NCBI GenBank assembly: GCA_037178975.1
Contig: JASJZH010000003.1
Span: forward strand, 8,122,001-8,186,000
Direction of reading: 5' to 3'
From: Oscheius tipulae
Taxonomy: Eukaryota > Nematoda > Chromadorea > Rhabditida > Rhabditidae
DNA: 64,000 nt
Of this stretch, positions 12,101 to 22,351 are shown piece after piece. A program made the translations under genes and the position numbers. The notes below the pieces were generated by a model. The model ran no database searches. It was given only the letters and a program-made list of their open reading frames with translations, and was not told where the DNA came from. The first letter of the stretch is position 1. Each line of letters begins with the position of its first letter.

Positions 12101-15100
12101 ACAGTCGACAAGGAGAGTATGCTCTTTAAGATCTGGGAGAACTACCAGACCGAGCTGGATCGCGAGGAGCAGAACGCCCGAGGTTGACTCATAACTTTCT
12201 CGTTAAAAAAAATCTAAAATTTAGGAAAGACCGCTGCAGGACCGGCCAAGAAGAAGGGAAAATCGGCTTCGTTCATGACCGTCTCAACCATGTACCGAGA
12301 GTCACTGAACAATCTGATGAGCATGCTCCACACGACTCATCCTCACTTTATCCGATGTATCATTCCGAATGAGAAGAAGCAGAGTGGAGTCATTGATGCC
12401 CCTCTGGTTCTGAACCAGCTGACCTGTAACGGAGTATTGGAAGGAATTAGGATCTGTAGAAAAGGATTCCCTAACAGAATGGTGAGTTGGGAACTAGTAG
12501 CTTGTCTCTCTAAAGGTCATACTATCCGTCTTTTGCCCAAAATGGGCTAACTATAAGCTATTTCTCGCTCAGGAGATTGAGCAGAATCGTTTCATGAACA
12601 CTATATGGGAATCTCAGGTCTTCACCGGCTTCACCGTCCTTTCGCATTCAGTTTGCGTTAAGGGCTGCGCAACATCGTAGTGACAAGACTGCAAGTAGCT
12701 TCGCTGCGACAAAAGCAAAGTTCTATAGAGTACCCAAAGTTGACTTGCCAAGTATATTGGTAATAACTTTTTCTGAACAACACAACTTCTGGGCAACTCA
12801 ATTTGCTCACTTCTATTTCGTGGACTCGGACAAACAAACAAACATCCAAACAGAGTTCGTCATAGCAGCCATCGCGCTTTTAGATAGTAGAGATTCTATA
12901 ACAGTGTGGGTCAAGCAAAGTTCCGAAAATTTTGAAAACCTCTGTCAAATTACTAGTAAGTTGTGAATTCAACTTTCGCCGACTCTGTTTGGATGTTTGT
13001 CTGTCTGTGATCCTGAAGAAACTTGACAAGTAGAGATGCTGAGATTACCGAAAAATTTTCAAAATTCTCCGCAGCTCAATAACAGTTTTCCAGAGTATCC
13101 TACACACTAAAAGCATTAGTTTAAATAAAAAAAAGGGTTTCACTTTTGTCGGCCTTCCGGGAGAGACGCGAACCCTGTAATTGCCTGCAAACGCGGCTCG
13201 ACGAAGCCCGCCCGCCCTTGTCCCGCCCGTTTTCTCTCACGCCCCGCCGTATCGTAAGATCCTCGAAAACGGTTGTTCCGCATCGCTTCTCGGCCTTATG
13301 GCTAAGATCAAAGTGTAGTAATCGTTCTTATCGAATTAACCTTCGATATACGTCGCTATTGCGTCGTACAAGGTTAACCGATTTTTGAGACCGGAGTCGG
13401 TCGCTGGCTTGCCAGCGCCTTCTCACGGGTCGACCCGGCGTTGCACTAAAGCTGGGACCGGCCCTCTCCCCTCGGGGAGAAATATAAAAAAAAAGAAAAG
13501 AACAGGTTGTATCGAAAGACGACGAAAAATTGACAATTAGTCTTCTAAGTAGTATCTTAAACTTTGGTAACTGAACTTTAGCGATCTTGAGAGCTCCAGT
13601 TTCCTTGATTCTGTTCTTTTTTTTACCCCGAACTACAGCCTGACACGGTCATGTTATGGGTTGCTTGTTGGCCCTGACTATAGATTTACTACCGTCTACG
13701 TGGTTATTCGATTCGATACAAAGAATAACACCTTAAACAGTAGGGGACAAAACCAAGTGAATGTGGCAGAGAGATAGGACAAGTGGAACGAGAGATTGGG
13801 ACAGGTACATACTGTTGTTGGGAATTGACAAAAGTAGCACTGTGGGTGGATTAGAGAGTCGAGACTTGAACTGCTTTCCCCGTGAAAAAAGCGTAAGCTT
13901 AACTTTTTTGTGGCCCTAAAGTTCTTTTCGGCTTAAAATCATGGAAAAGTCTTCAGAAATCTCATCTTATAAATATTTTCAGACCCACGGAGACTTCCGT
14001 TTCCGCTACGCCGTCCTCGCGGCCGATGAGGCTACAGATCCCGAGCCTGCTCAAGCCGCCACCAAGGTCCTGGCGAAGCTCTGTCAGCAGAATAAGGTCA
14101 ATGTAGACAACTACAAAATCGGAAAAACTAAGGTATCCGCTAAAACTACAAATTTGTAAATAACACAGGTCTTCTTCCGTGCCGGTATGCTGGCCCACAT
14201 GGAGGAACTCCGTGACGAGGCCATCGCTAAAATGGTAGTCAAGCTCCAGTGTGCTACTCGTCACTACCTGGCCATGGTTTTGGATATTTTTCAGACATTT
14301 TATTCGAGCTGTTTCAGTGTGAGTACAAGCGTCGTTTGGACCAGGAAGATGCCTATGTCATCTTGACACAGAATATCAGACAGTGGATGAAGCTGAGAAG
14401 CTGGCCATGGTTCCGCCTCTACTGCCGTCTGAAGCCCATGCTCAAGGGAATGAGATCAAATGCTGAGGTTGAGGCTCTGGAGAAAAAAGTCAAGGTAGGA
14501 GGATAGAGAGACAGAAAGACAGGGGAACATAGAGGAAATAGAGGGATTTATCATTTTGCAGGAACTCGAAAAGTTCTCTGCCACGGAAGAAGCCGAGAGA
14601 AAAAGACTGGCTGACGAACTTCGTCAGAGAGACGGAGAGCTCGATGAGACCAGGGCTGCTCTGGCCAGAGAAAGGACTCTTATGGGAAAGAGAAACGAGG
14701 AGATTGATGAACTGAACAAGCAGTTGAAGGACAGTCAGGAGAAGGGAGACGACGCTGCTAAGGCTCTTCGCGACGCTGAGAAGGAGCTCCAGAGACAGAA
14801 GAAAGAATGGAGTGAGAAGGTAAGAGACAGAGAGACAGACAGACAGTGGAATGAGTAGTTTTTTGCCCTTTGTTTGGGATGTTCCGAGGGGGTGCTTTTT
14901 CACTCGAGGAGCTCTGAGCAAACTCTGAGGCCAATCATTCCCACTATCTCTCTCTCCCTCAACCACGATCAATGTCTATTGGGTCCGAGTTCAAGCTCTC
15001 TCCCATCATAGAGGTTTGTCAAGATTTCCATGCCATCTCATACTCAAAAACATTCTCCGTTTCAGGAGAAACGCCTCGAAATGGAGGCCGATGCTGCTCG

Positions 15101-17589
15101 CAAGAGCGCCGAGGCAGAGGCCGCCCGTCTCTCGGCTGAACTGGACAAGGCCAAGCACGAGAATGAGAAGCTTGGTCATACCCGAAAGGCTCAGGTTAGT
15201 GAATGACTGTTTATAGGTACATGTAAACCGAAATAAGGAACACATTTTCTTGTATGCCACTCAAAAAAAATGTGATTCTGGCTGTTGAACATGCCTACTC
15301 CTTGTTCCCAAGCTTTAAGAGGTTTGCATACGTCAAAACGTTGAAAGATCTGTACTTTTATGGTTTCTATTAGTTCTAGAGTACAGCAAAAGCCTCGTAA
15401 TCAGTTACCGTATTGAAATCCAGCAACTGTAGCTTGTCTTGGTCCCCTTCCCTCTCACTTCAACCCGCCCGCAAGTTTCCCTCCTGTCGAGCTACTCTGA
15501 CAGAAGCAACATTCTCCTACCACTGTTTTGCTTTTGGAAGAGGTTGCATATACTGTCCGGGCATCCGACTAGAGCCGAAAAAACGCTTGTTTTATGTGAG
15601 TTCAGTTGAGAGCCTCTGTTGTTGCTTGACTAGTGGTCATGCGGTGGTGCATACATTAACCGCCAATTCTCCGATCCAAGAGTCGTTTTCAGGCTTTGAC
15701 ATGTTCTGTAAACTTGTGGAGCGGATCGAGACCTAAAACTTTGCAAAAAAAAAACTTTATTAAATAGCGCCTCGGTTCCGAAAAATGAGCTTCAAATGAG
15801 ATGGTAGTGCGTGCCACTATGGAAATTTCACCCCAGTTGCAGACTGGGACCCTGGTCAAACTTTTTTTTTTTTTTTAAAAGGTCTATACTTTCCCGGTCT
15901 GTGTCTTTCTCTCATCTGTTTTTTCTTCCAGGAACTGGCCAATGCCGAGCTGATGGATCGATTGGATATCCTCCAAGATAAATACGAGAGGTGAGTGCAG
16001 AGAGCGAGACAATCGAGAGACGGTTCCGCTAATTCTAGGGCAGATCAGCAGAGACAGAGCATGAGGGAGGACCTGGATGCTGTCGAGGATAAGCTACACG
16101 CTGAGGCTCGTGCCAAGGCAGATCTGGAGAAGCTGAACAAGAAACTGGAGCAGCAGCTGAAGACTCTCAAGAACCAGCTGGAAATGATCACGAAGGACAA
16201 ACATGAGACTGATTTGGACTGTAAACGGTGAGAGAGAGAGAGTGCCATAACCTGGAAACAACTAATGCTCAGAAGAGAAGAAGACATCGGCGAGTTCAAG
16301 ATGAGAGCTCTCAAGGACGCCAATCTGATTGCCAAACTCCAGCAGAACTTGAGAAGACTGATCGAGAGAATCGAGGAGCTTGAAGAGGAGCTGGACAATG
16401 AGAGGAAAAACCGATCCAAGGTAAGTCGTCTGACTGTGTTCCGACGGGGGCTGTCTGTTGACTAGTTGACCGAGAGGGGAGAGAGCGGGGGAGCCTGTTG
16501 ATATTCTGAAACACGAAGCAATAAAAAGCAAATTGAAAATAGCACTCACCTTCTCCAAAATCTTGAGGGAAAAGATAGAACGTGAGCCATACCGCAGAAT
16601 CCAGAACCATAACGAAGCAAACGATCAAACCTAAATCGATCTTATTCAACAATTTCACATCAGGGCTCACCCGAAGTATGAAACAATGAAGCGAAGATTT
16701 CTCCTTCTTCCATAAGTTCACAGTTGTTATAATTCCTTCAGTTCTGAAGTGGTCGTAGTGGCTCATCCAAGGCTTCCGATCCAGTGATACTCCTCCATTG
16801 GAAGTAGAGGCAACTGCCTGATACCCACGGAGTTTAATTTGGTAAATTGCAAGCCCGGGACGTCCAAGAGAAAAAGAGAAGAGCAAGGGGGAGACAAATT
16901 TTGGGACACTTGGGTGTAGGATGGGCAGTGTAGGACGTTCTGGAGCTACGTATGCTTTGAAGCAGACGAGCATTGTGCAATACCGTATCGCAGATAATGG
17001 TGGGAGCCGCGGGCGGCGGGAGATGCCCAGATGTGACTGATCGTAAAAGGTGGGAAAGGGGAAAAAGTACCATGTGGACTGGAACATCATCCCTACCAGA
17101 CTCTAAGGGTTTCTGTCTCTACTATCTCTGTCTCTCTGTCTCTCTGATCTACTTCTTCCAGAGCGACAACCGTCGCCGCGAGCTCCAGTCCGATTTGGAC
17201 GTCATCAATCAACAGATGGCCGAGGCCAACGGTCAACTCAATGCCCAGCAACACTTGAACAAGGTCCGAGCCGACGAGGTCAGTTGTCTCTTCCGTACTG
17301 TCTCAACCCACTGAATTTTCAGCTAGCCAGTCTCCATCGGGAGCTCGAGAAGAAGAATATTTACCACGAGGGTTACATTGCCGATCTGTGTACAATGCAA
17401 TACGCCACCGTAAACAACCTTCGCGCCCTCAGCGCCCAGGTTTCTCGTAATTTTTCTCCCATAAAATGGAAATTCTAGGCTGCTAGCCTAGAACACGAGG
17501 CTAACCGTGTCCTGGGAGCCAGGAACGCGATGAGAGCTCTCCCAGCCGTCTATGTTCACAACGATGACAGTGACATGGACTCTATCTGA
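6180..17589 (+). CDS. Muscle-type class II myosin heavy chain with truncated rod (1243 aa)
   Basis: Twenty-five exons keep frame: 6180-6251, 7209-7340, 7379-7519, 7561-7717, 8397-8530, 8651-8810, 9626-9822, 9864-10002, 10113-10231, 10268-10420, 11014-11184, 11224-11442, 12065-12182, 12225-12481, 13983-14132, 14169-14276, 14318-14494, 14562-14819, 15066-15194, 15932-15990, 16039-16227, 16273-16420, 17162-17278, 17323-17439 and 17479-17589; total 3732 nt. The head has [10 protein letters not shown]-loop GESGAGKT, switch I NSSRFGKF, switch II DIAGFE, actin-site [14 protein letters not shown]1/SH2 [14 protein letters not shown] and converter KIGKTKVFFRAG. A light-chain-binding neck and about 330 residues of heptad coiled coil follow, with [20 protein letters not shown]. 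The protein then ends ...NDDSDMDSI. Sarcomeric myosins are about 1950 residues, so the light-meromyosin half needed for filament assembly is absent. The start follows CTCCTGCAG by 2 nt. A U2 snRNA gene lies in intron 14. Confidence 0.93.
9385..9540. repeat. Dispersed intronic repeat, family B copy 1
   Basis: This part of myosin intron 6 shares an ordered set of words with 16905-17060 in intron 22: ...GTTCTGGA, CGTATGCTT, AACGGTAT/ACCGTAT, CCAGATGTG and CGTAAA(G)GGTGG. The match is diverged but collinear, indicating two copies of one dispersed element in the same gene. No coding capacity or terminal repeats were recognised. Confidence 0.55.
10480..10960 (-). other. Coding-like antisense segment inside myosin intron 10 (unresolved)
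   Basis: Intron 10 (10421-11013) contains minus-strand stretches with codon use like the real genes. One stretch near 10920-10810 encodes a hydrophobic signal-like run [14 protein letters not shown] followed by [17 protein letters not shown] second near 10700-10500 encodes [18 protein letters not shown] and, in the same frame after a short interruption with a stop, [22 protein letters not shown] could not build one clean spliced model with an ATG. It may be a nested secreted-protein gene with tiny introns, or a decaying copy. Function unknown. Confidence 0.35.
13282..13479 (+). ncRNA. U2: U2 spliceosomal snRNA gene inside a myosin intron
   Basis: The sequence begins ATCGCTTCTCGGCCTTATGG and continues GCTAAGATCAAAGTGTAGTA, the conserved U2 5' domain. 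The branch-point-recognition element GTAGTA is at 13315-13320. TATCGAA...TTCGATA forms a perfect 7-bp stem at the stem IIb position. An Sm-type site GATTTTTGA is at about 13380. Stem III GCTGGC-TT-GCCAGC is followed by a stem IV containing GGGTCGACCCGGCGTTGCAC. A hairpin CTCCCCTCGGGGAG closes the 3' end, giving about 198 nt. As I recall the nematode U2 sequence, the ATCAAAGTGTAGTA and ATTAACC words match it better than vertebrate U2. It is on the same strand as the myosin gene, in the 1.5-kb intron 14. Bases just after GTAGTA differ from the usual U2. Confidence 0.93.
16549..16857 (-). other. Antisense coding-like exon with a membrane segment in myosin intron 22
   Basis: On the minus strand about 100 codons run open with natural codon use: [38 protein letters not shown], then a hydrophobic stretch [20 protein letters not shown] and [10 protein letters not shown] consensus donor (GAAG|GTGAGT) sits at its 3' edge. 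It looks like one exon of a nested gene or a coding fragment of a mobile element. No start ATG, second exon or known family was found. It lies next to dispersed repeat copy 16905-17060. Confidence 0.35.
16905..17060. repeat. Dispersed intronic repeat, family B copy 2
   Basis: This is the diverged counterpart of 9385-9540. Both contain in order a GTTCTGGA-like word, CGTATGCTT, a (A)CCGTAT word, CCAGATGTG and CGTAAA followed by GGTGG. Both lie in long introns of the same myosin gene. Confidence 0.55.
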
Positions 17590-17858
17590 AGAAACTTCTC
17601 GAAACAGTCTGTCTTTTATCTATCTCTTGAAGCGATATGAACCTCACTACTTGACCTATACTGTAATCAAATTGAATTAGAGCCATCTAATGAACATATT
17701 TTACTAGTTTTTTTTTATGATACTAGATTGATAGAACAGGTCCTCCGTCTCTATATCTCTCTTTGTCTCTGTCTCTCTGTCTTTCTGTATCTCTATCCCT
17801 CTGTCTCTTTTTCCCTCTGTCTCTTTGTTCCTGTCTCCACCTATACTCTCTTCCTACT

Positions 17859-18380
17859 CTAGAAAGAGAAGCGCTACCATAAAGAGTACCGAATTTTGAA
17901 TACTTTAAGTTACAATGTTCACAATTGCAATCTTCGCTTTTGGCTTGTTCACAATAATCCCGTTTTGTCGAAACTTGTCGAGAGGTAATATCTGACAAGT
18001 CAAGGGAATCGCTTTGGTTTGCGATGTCCTAAAATTGACTGCTTAAAACTGATATGCAGTTCGATTTTAAGGTCAAAAACCGAGAGACACAGAATGTTCG
18101 AGAAGTACGAAATGTTACTTGGTAGACGAGTCATGCCCAGATTTTTCAGGAATTTGACCTGTCAAGTTGAACTTTTCAACTTCACCTGCCATGAGATGTC
18201 AAGAGTACAAAGAAAAAAGTGATGAGGAATTTAGACTCTCCATTTCCCTTGACTTGTCAGAAACTCCCTCGACAAGATACGACAAAAGGAAGAAGACAAA
18301 AGCGAAAGTTTCAATTGTGAACATTGTAACTGAAAATATTCATAATTCGGTACTCTTTATGGTGTCGCTTCTCTTTCTAG
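17859..18380. mobile_element. Long-TIR MITE downstream of myosin (family 2)
   Basis: Two inverted arms of about 140 bp frame a central region of about 240 bp. The left end CTAGAAAGAGAAGCGCTACC matches the reverse complement of the right end GGTGTCGCTTCTCTTTCTAG. Inside, GAGTACCGAATT, ACAATGTTCACAATTG and CTGACAAGTCAAGGGAA recur inverted in the right arm. CTAG is present at both ends. There is no open frame of note. It occupies the gap between the myosin stop and the next gene. Confidence 0.8.
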
Positions 18381-18517
18381 TACAGGAGGGAGAGATCATT
18401 GAACATAGAATGTGTCAGTTGATCACAAGTACTAGACAGGGAAACAGAGATGGGGCTTCTTGAGAGCCAGTAACGCCTGCCAACCTGTCCCACAGGAAGT
18501 TGCGACGCCAAGATGCC

Positions 18518-18595
18518 CTCTTGGCTCACTGCCAACTGGCGCGGCCTATGGCCCACCGGTTCCGGGTTCGATTCCCAGCTAAGCGAAACTCAACA
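18518..18595 (+). repeat. tRNA-like element (SINE head)
   Basis: The plus strand reads CTCACTGCCAACTGGCGCGG, then a GGCCTATGGCC hairpin, then CCGGGTTCGATTCCCAG, a good B-box/T arm. The A box is degenerate. It is probably a tRNA-derived repeat rather than a gene. Confidence 0.45.
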
Positions 18596-18894
18596 GGACT
18601 AGGCTCTGTAGCCAACGTCCCCTGTTAATTTCGCGAGAGTATCCCCAAAGCACGGTATTCGCTAGCACCGTTGTCCCTTGACCGGAGTTTGATAGTAGAC
18701 CGTGGTACAATACTTTTGCTTTTTTTGAGTTGACACAAAAGCAGGGGGTTGTAAAACGAGACGCAACTCATGTATGTGATAAAACTGCCGCTTTTCTCAT
18801 CTTGACGATATATTTTTTTTAAAAACATGAGTGGTGTGAGTAAGTTAATTTGTTTTATAAGTAAGAACACTATTTTTCAGAGATTGCAAAAGAA

Positions 18895-19898
18895 ATGTCT
18901 CCTAGAGAGAGCTCAATATTGGACAAGATTTTTCAAGAGATCGGCGAGGACCTTTCTGTATCCAAGCCGGCCCGTCGCGTGAGAAAAAACCTTGTTAAGC
19001 AGCTGCCAGGTTCGTTATTATGCCCCTGTGCGCACTCCTGTAATTATCCTCTGACCTGATCATAGCTACAGCTTATCCCGAACCATTTGGTCTCTGATCA
19101 GCTAGCCTAATGTCCTCCTTTCACTTGCACTTATGTTTTTGTTTGAACAGAGAGACATGGGCAATAGCGTTCCCATACCACATCGTCTTTCAGATAATTT
19201 CCAGAGGATCATGAGCGATACCACAAGTCCACCAACTATTCACAAAGAGGAAGCACAACACTCACCAACGACCTACCTCGATCTGAAAACGATCCAAAAG
19301 AAGTATTCCAGCCGTATAGTGTCGACTTGTCCCAATTTGGTAGCTTTGCTCAAGCTGCCACCTAGTGAGTACTATCATCAGATTATGGTTTACACAAGTC
19401 TAGAATATCCTGTCACTAACTGCTTGATGCAAGATGATGAGCCAGTCAGTGCCAAAAGTAAGAAGACTCCAAAGAAAAGAGGGAGAAAGAGGAAGGAGAG
19501 TACAGAGCAGAGTAGCTCGCCTGTATCTAGTGGCCCTCCGAATCCTTTGTTTGGTTTGGAGGACAGACAGAGACACAACCCAGAGCATGAGTCCAGAGAC
19601 GCAGTCTCTCGAACGTCTTCACGTTCGAGTCTACCAGCTGTTTTGTCTCGTAAGTCAGTGTCACTGTTACTGTAACTTTTCGATTTCAGTCAACCCCGTC
19701 TTCAGTCCAGCTTATCAAGTGATACAAAGTCCTCCAAGCTTTCCACACGAACATTACCCCACCAATGACTTTTATCAGAGGGATTTTGCAATGTACCCTT
19801 CTCAAGACGCATTGGAGTCCTACCTAGCTCGCCAGCCCTGGTCGGAATTGCCTGAGCTGCATCTGGAAGACGGAGGTGGATTTTTGAGATTCTTTTAG
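18895..19898 (+). CDS. Putative nuclear AT-hook-like protein, family not recognised
   Basis: Exons are 18895-19009, 19155-19649 and 19690-19898 (TAG). The exon 2 acceptor is the AG at 19153-19154, the only nearby choice that keeps frame. The start ATG follows TTTTTCAG by about 14 nt, consistent with a trans-spliced leader. The product opens MSPRESSILDKIFQEIGED. It has a basic patch KTPKKRGRKRKE resembling an AT-hook plus nuclear localisation signal, then a Ser-rich linker and a tyrosine/proline-rich C-terminus ending LEDGGGFLRFF. A 39-nt segment at 19365-19403 starts GTGAGT and ends TCTAG; it matches local intron length and is a multiple of three, so it may be a further intron or a retained segment. 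I recognise no DNA-binding domain beyond the basic patch. Confidence 0.6.
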
Positions 19899-20292
19899 AA
19901 AACGCAAAGCTTTCAGAGCTCGACTACCTTGTCCAACTATGAAGCTGTTTCATTACATTAGCCCAATTCGCCTCATCGTCATATCTCATTTTACGTAACT
20001 CTTATATACTGCGAGTATCTGCGAAGACAATAAAATCTAGTCTCTCTGTTTTTCAGTCTTTCTGTCTCTTTCTCTCTGTCTCTTTGTTACGAGGGATAGA
20101 CTCCCAGAGTGAAGTAGTACGGCAAGTGGTACAATCATCTCTATTTAAGAAGGATTTCTGTTTCCCTGCGGGTTCAGTAGACTCGGAAAGGATTTTTTCG
20201 CTGACTTCTACTTTTTCATTACTAGTTTTAGGGCTTGTGGTGTTATCTATTGAAACAAGCGCCGAGGACGGCTGGCCGGAAATACAGCTCAA

Positions 20293-20487
20293 ATGGTTCT
20301 CTCAATCTACTCGTCGTTGAAAGAAGGTTATTCGGAACAAAACGGTGTTGCTTTGAATCTTCATGAGGAGAATCTCGAGGTAGAAGAGTCTGATCCGTCA
20401 GACGTCGACATTTTCAGACTCGGAGTCAGAATAGTTATTTTGTTATTCATTCTTGTTTTAATTACACAGTTAAGATTTTCTCGTTGA
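20293..20487 (+). CDS. Possible 64-aa tail-anchored microprotein
   Basis: An ATG-initiated frame encodes a polar, acidic N-terminal part (HEENLEVEESDPSDVD) and ends with a single hydrophobic segment IVILLFILVLITQL followed by RFSR. That is the layout of a tail-anchored membrane protein. An acceptor-like TTTTAG lies about 60 nt upstream, so a longer spliced form is possible. It ends 10 bp from the end of the convergent secreted-protein gene at 20497-20908. No family is recognised, and a chance open frame cannot be excluded. Confidence 0.35.
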   Translation: MVLSIYSSLKEGYSEQNGVALNLHEENLEVEESDPSDVDIFRLGVRIVILLFILVLITQLRFSR

Positions 20488-20496
20488 AAGTCGTTC

Positions 20497-20908
20497 TCAA
20501 AAGTTGAAACCCGAAAAATAGGCTCGGCTCGAGCCGAAATTTTTGGCTCGACGCCCAAGTATAGTGATGATGCGGTAGGTCTGTCCCAGTTGGAAGTTGG
20601 TCATTGTTGCCTTGCAGCCGCTGGAGAAGACTCTGTTGTTCTTATGTCCTTCGGCGCCGCCGAACGAGTCGTCCGAGTTCCAGAAGTCTTCCTAAAAGTT
20701 CAGTTTGTATCCTGCCAGTGCCTCTGTCCTTCTACCTCTTTGACTATTTGACTCTCTGTTTCTCCTTCTTTCTATCCCACAAGAGTGAACTTACGTCGAA
20801 GCACTCGACGCGAGCGTAGAGCTTCTTGTTACAGGCGTACTGGAAGTTGACAGTGATTTCACTTATGGAAACATGGAAAAGAACAGCGACCAGCGGCTGT
20901 AAAAACAT
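20497..20908 (-). CDS. Transthyretin-like small secreted protein (about 102 aa)
   Basis: Exons on the minus strand are 20908-20795 and 20691-20497, with a 103-nt intron. The ATG follows the acceptor TTTCCTAG by 5 nt, as for other trans-spliced genes here. A hydrophobic N-terminus (MFLQPLVAVLFHVSIS) looks like a signal peptide. It is followed by NFQYACNKKLYARVECFD, then DSFGGAEGHKNNRVFSSG. The pattern Cys-Asn-Lys, V-x-x-x-D, DD-x-x-G and a final G-Q-x-Y fits the nematode transthyretin-like family of secreted beta-sandwich proteins, but the match is only at pattern level. The last 20 or so residues may be read-through of an unseen third intron. Confidence 0.5.
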
Positions 20909-22351
20909 ATTCACTAGGAAATAAAAGTCGAGACGGGATCTTTATTAAGTTTGGTTGGTATTCAAGAGGAACTTTCGGTGGATAGTAGATAGTCTGAATA
21001 ACGCCTGTGGTTTCGCAACGTTCCTGCAAACTCTATTCTTATTATTACTCTCTCATGATCACTATTGCTGTCATTATCTTGAGTGATAAACTATCGTGTT
21101 TACAACTCCACCGCCCAAAAATTGCTCGCGAACGTTGCTCTTTCTGCTTTGTGAGACAAGAGATCTTCAGCTGACTTACGAACCACACCCTAGGTTTACG
21201 ACCAAGCTGACTTTGGTCAGTTTTCGTCATCTCACTGTCATTGTCACTGTCACTCTCTGTCAACACTACCTGACCTCAGACTGTACGAAAAACCTCTAGC
21301 AGTCTCTCCAGGTTATCAGTCTTGTTGTCAATGTCTGTTCTCAGTGAATCAACCCCTCCCTTCTTGTCTTATCTCCTACTTTCCACCCTCCCTCCTACCA
21401 ATTCGTGGCTACTTAAGCCTCAAGCAAAGATTGATTCGTCCAATCTTTTGATAAAAACCCTCTTGAGATCGCTGCACCGAGTAGACTTTGTCTGACTCTT
21501 TTGCAACACAACATGTGATCACACACTCGCTATCTGCTCTCATTTTGCCTCCAATTGTTGACTTCTTCCGTACAAAGCTAGTCTTTTCAATGCGGTTTTG
21601 TACATTAATGGTTAGTCAGTTTTCTTGTTATGGCGCCCAGACAGTATTCAAAACATTTTTTGCTTTTGGTAGCGATTGCAAAATAGGCACCATGAGTCTC
21701 ACTCAAAAATCAATTCTGATCATTTTTTTCTTAGTCAAGTATCTTTGTGGAGTGCAATATCAAAAGTTTGTCAAATTGGATAATTGGTTAATGTACAGTG
21801 GGCTTTTTTAATAAAATGGGCGCCAGAGGTCTCGTTTAGAATCATTTTCTGATCTTTCCAGTGAATTGAAATATTCGGATACGGGTTTAGTCAAGTATCC
21901 TCGTGGTGTGGAAGTTTTAACATTTAGTCTCTTAGTTCGTACCCGTTGCTGGGTATACGAGATATCTAACCTTTTTTGTAGTTTTAATGTTTCCTTCATA
22001 CTGAAGTTGTTTTCTGTACAGATGTCTTCTGAAAATTCACTTTTCAGTGTCTTTGTCTTTCGCCTATGCTTCCAATTTCATCACAGAGCTCTAGTTTCCA
22101 AAGCTTCTTATCACCCAAACTATCTGTTTGCTACCTACCCTCACATTGTTCTATTTCGGGCAAGATATTCCTTGACCCTGTCTTCTGATAACCCTCAATG
22201 AAAACAGGCCACTTATAACCAAGAATGTGGGACCTTAATAGTTCCACGTGAAGTTCACCATCACGTGGTCACATCCCACACAGTTTTTATCTTCTCTGAT
22301 TAAACATCTTTTGTCTCCTATGCCACTTCTTGACCAGCAAGTTTTTCAGAG
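20909..22351. other. Intergenic region without supported genes
   Basis: Only short frames without motif or splice context are visible. Pyrimidine-rich CTGTCACTCTCTGTC tracts near 21225-21260 belong to the low-complexity class common here. Two similar TTAGTCAAGTATC words near 21730 and 21885 hint at a short diverged duplication. Confidence 0.4.

Noticed and set aside
12620-12960. Open frames in myosin intron 14 upstream of U2
   Set aside because: Short, overlapping on both strands and without splice signals.
17590-18895. Search for light-meromyosin exons after the myosin stop
   Set aside because: The interval holds a long-TIR MITE and a tRNA-like relic, with no heptad-coding sequence on the plus strand.
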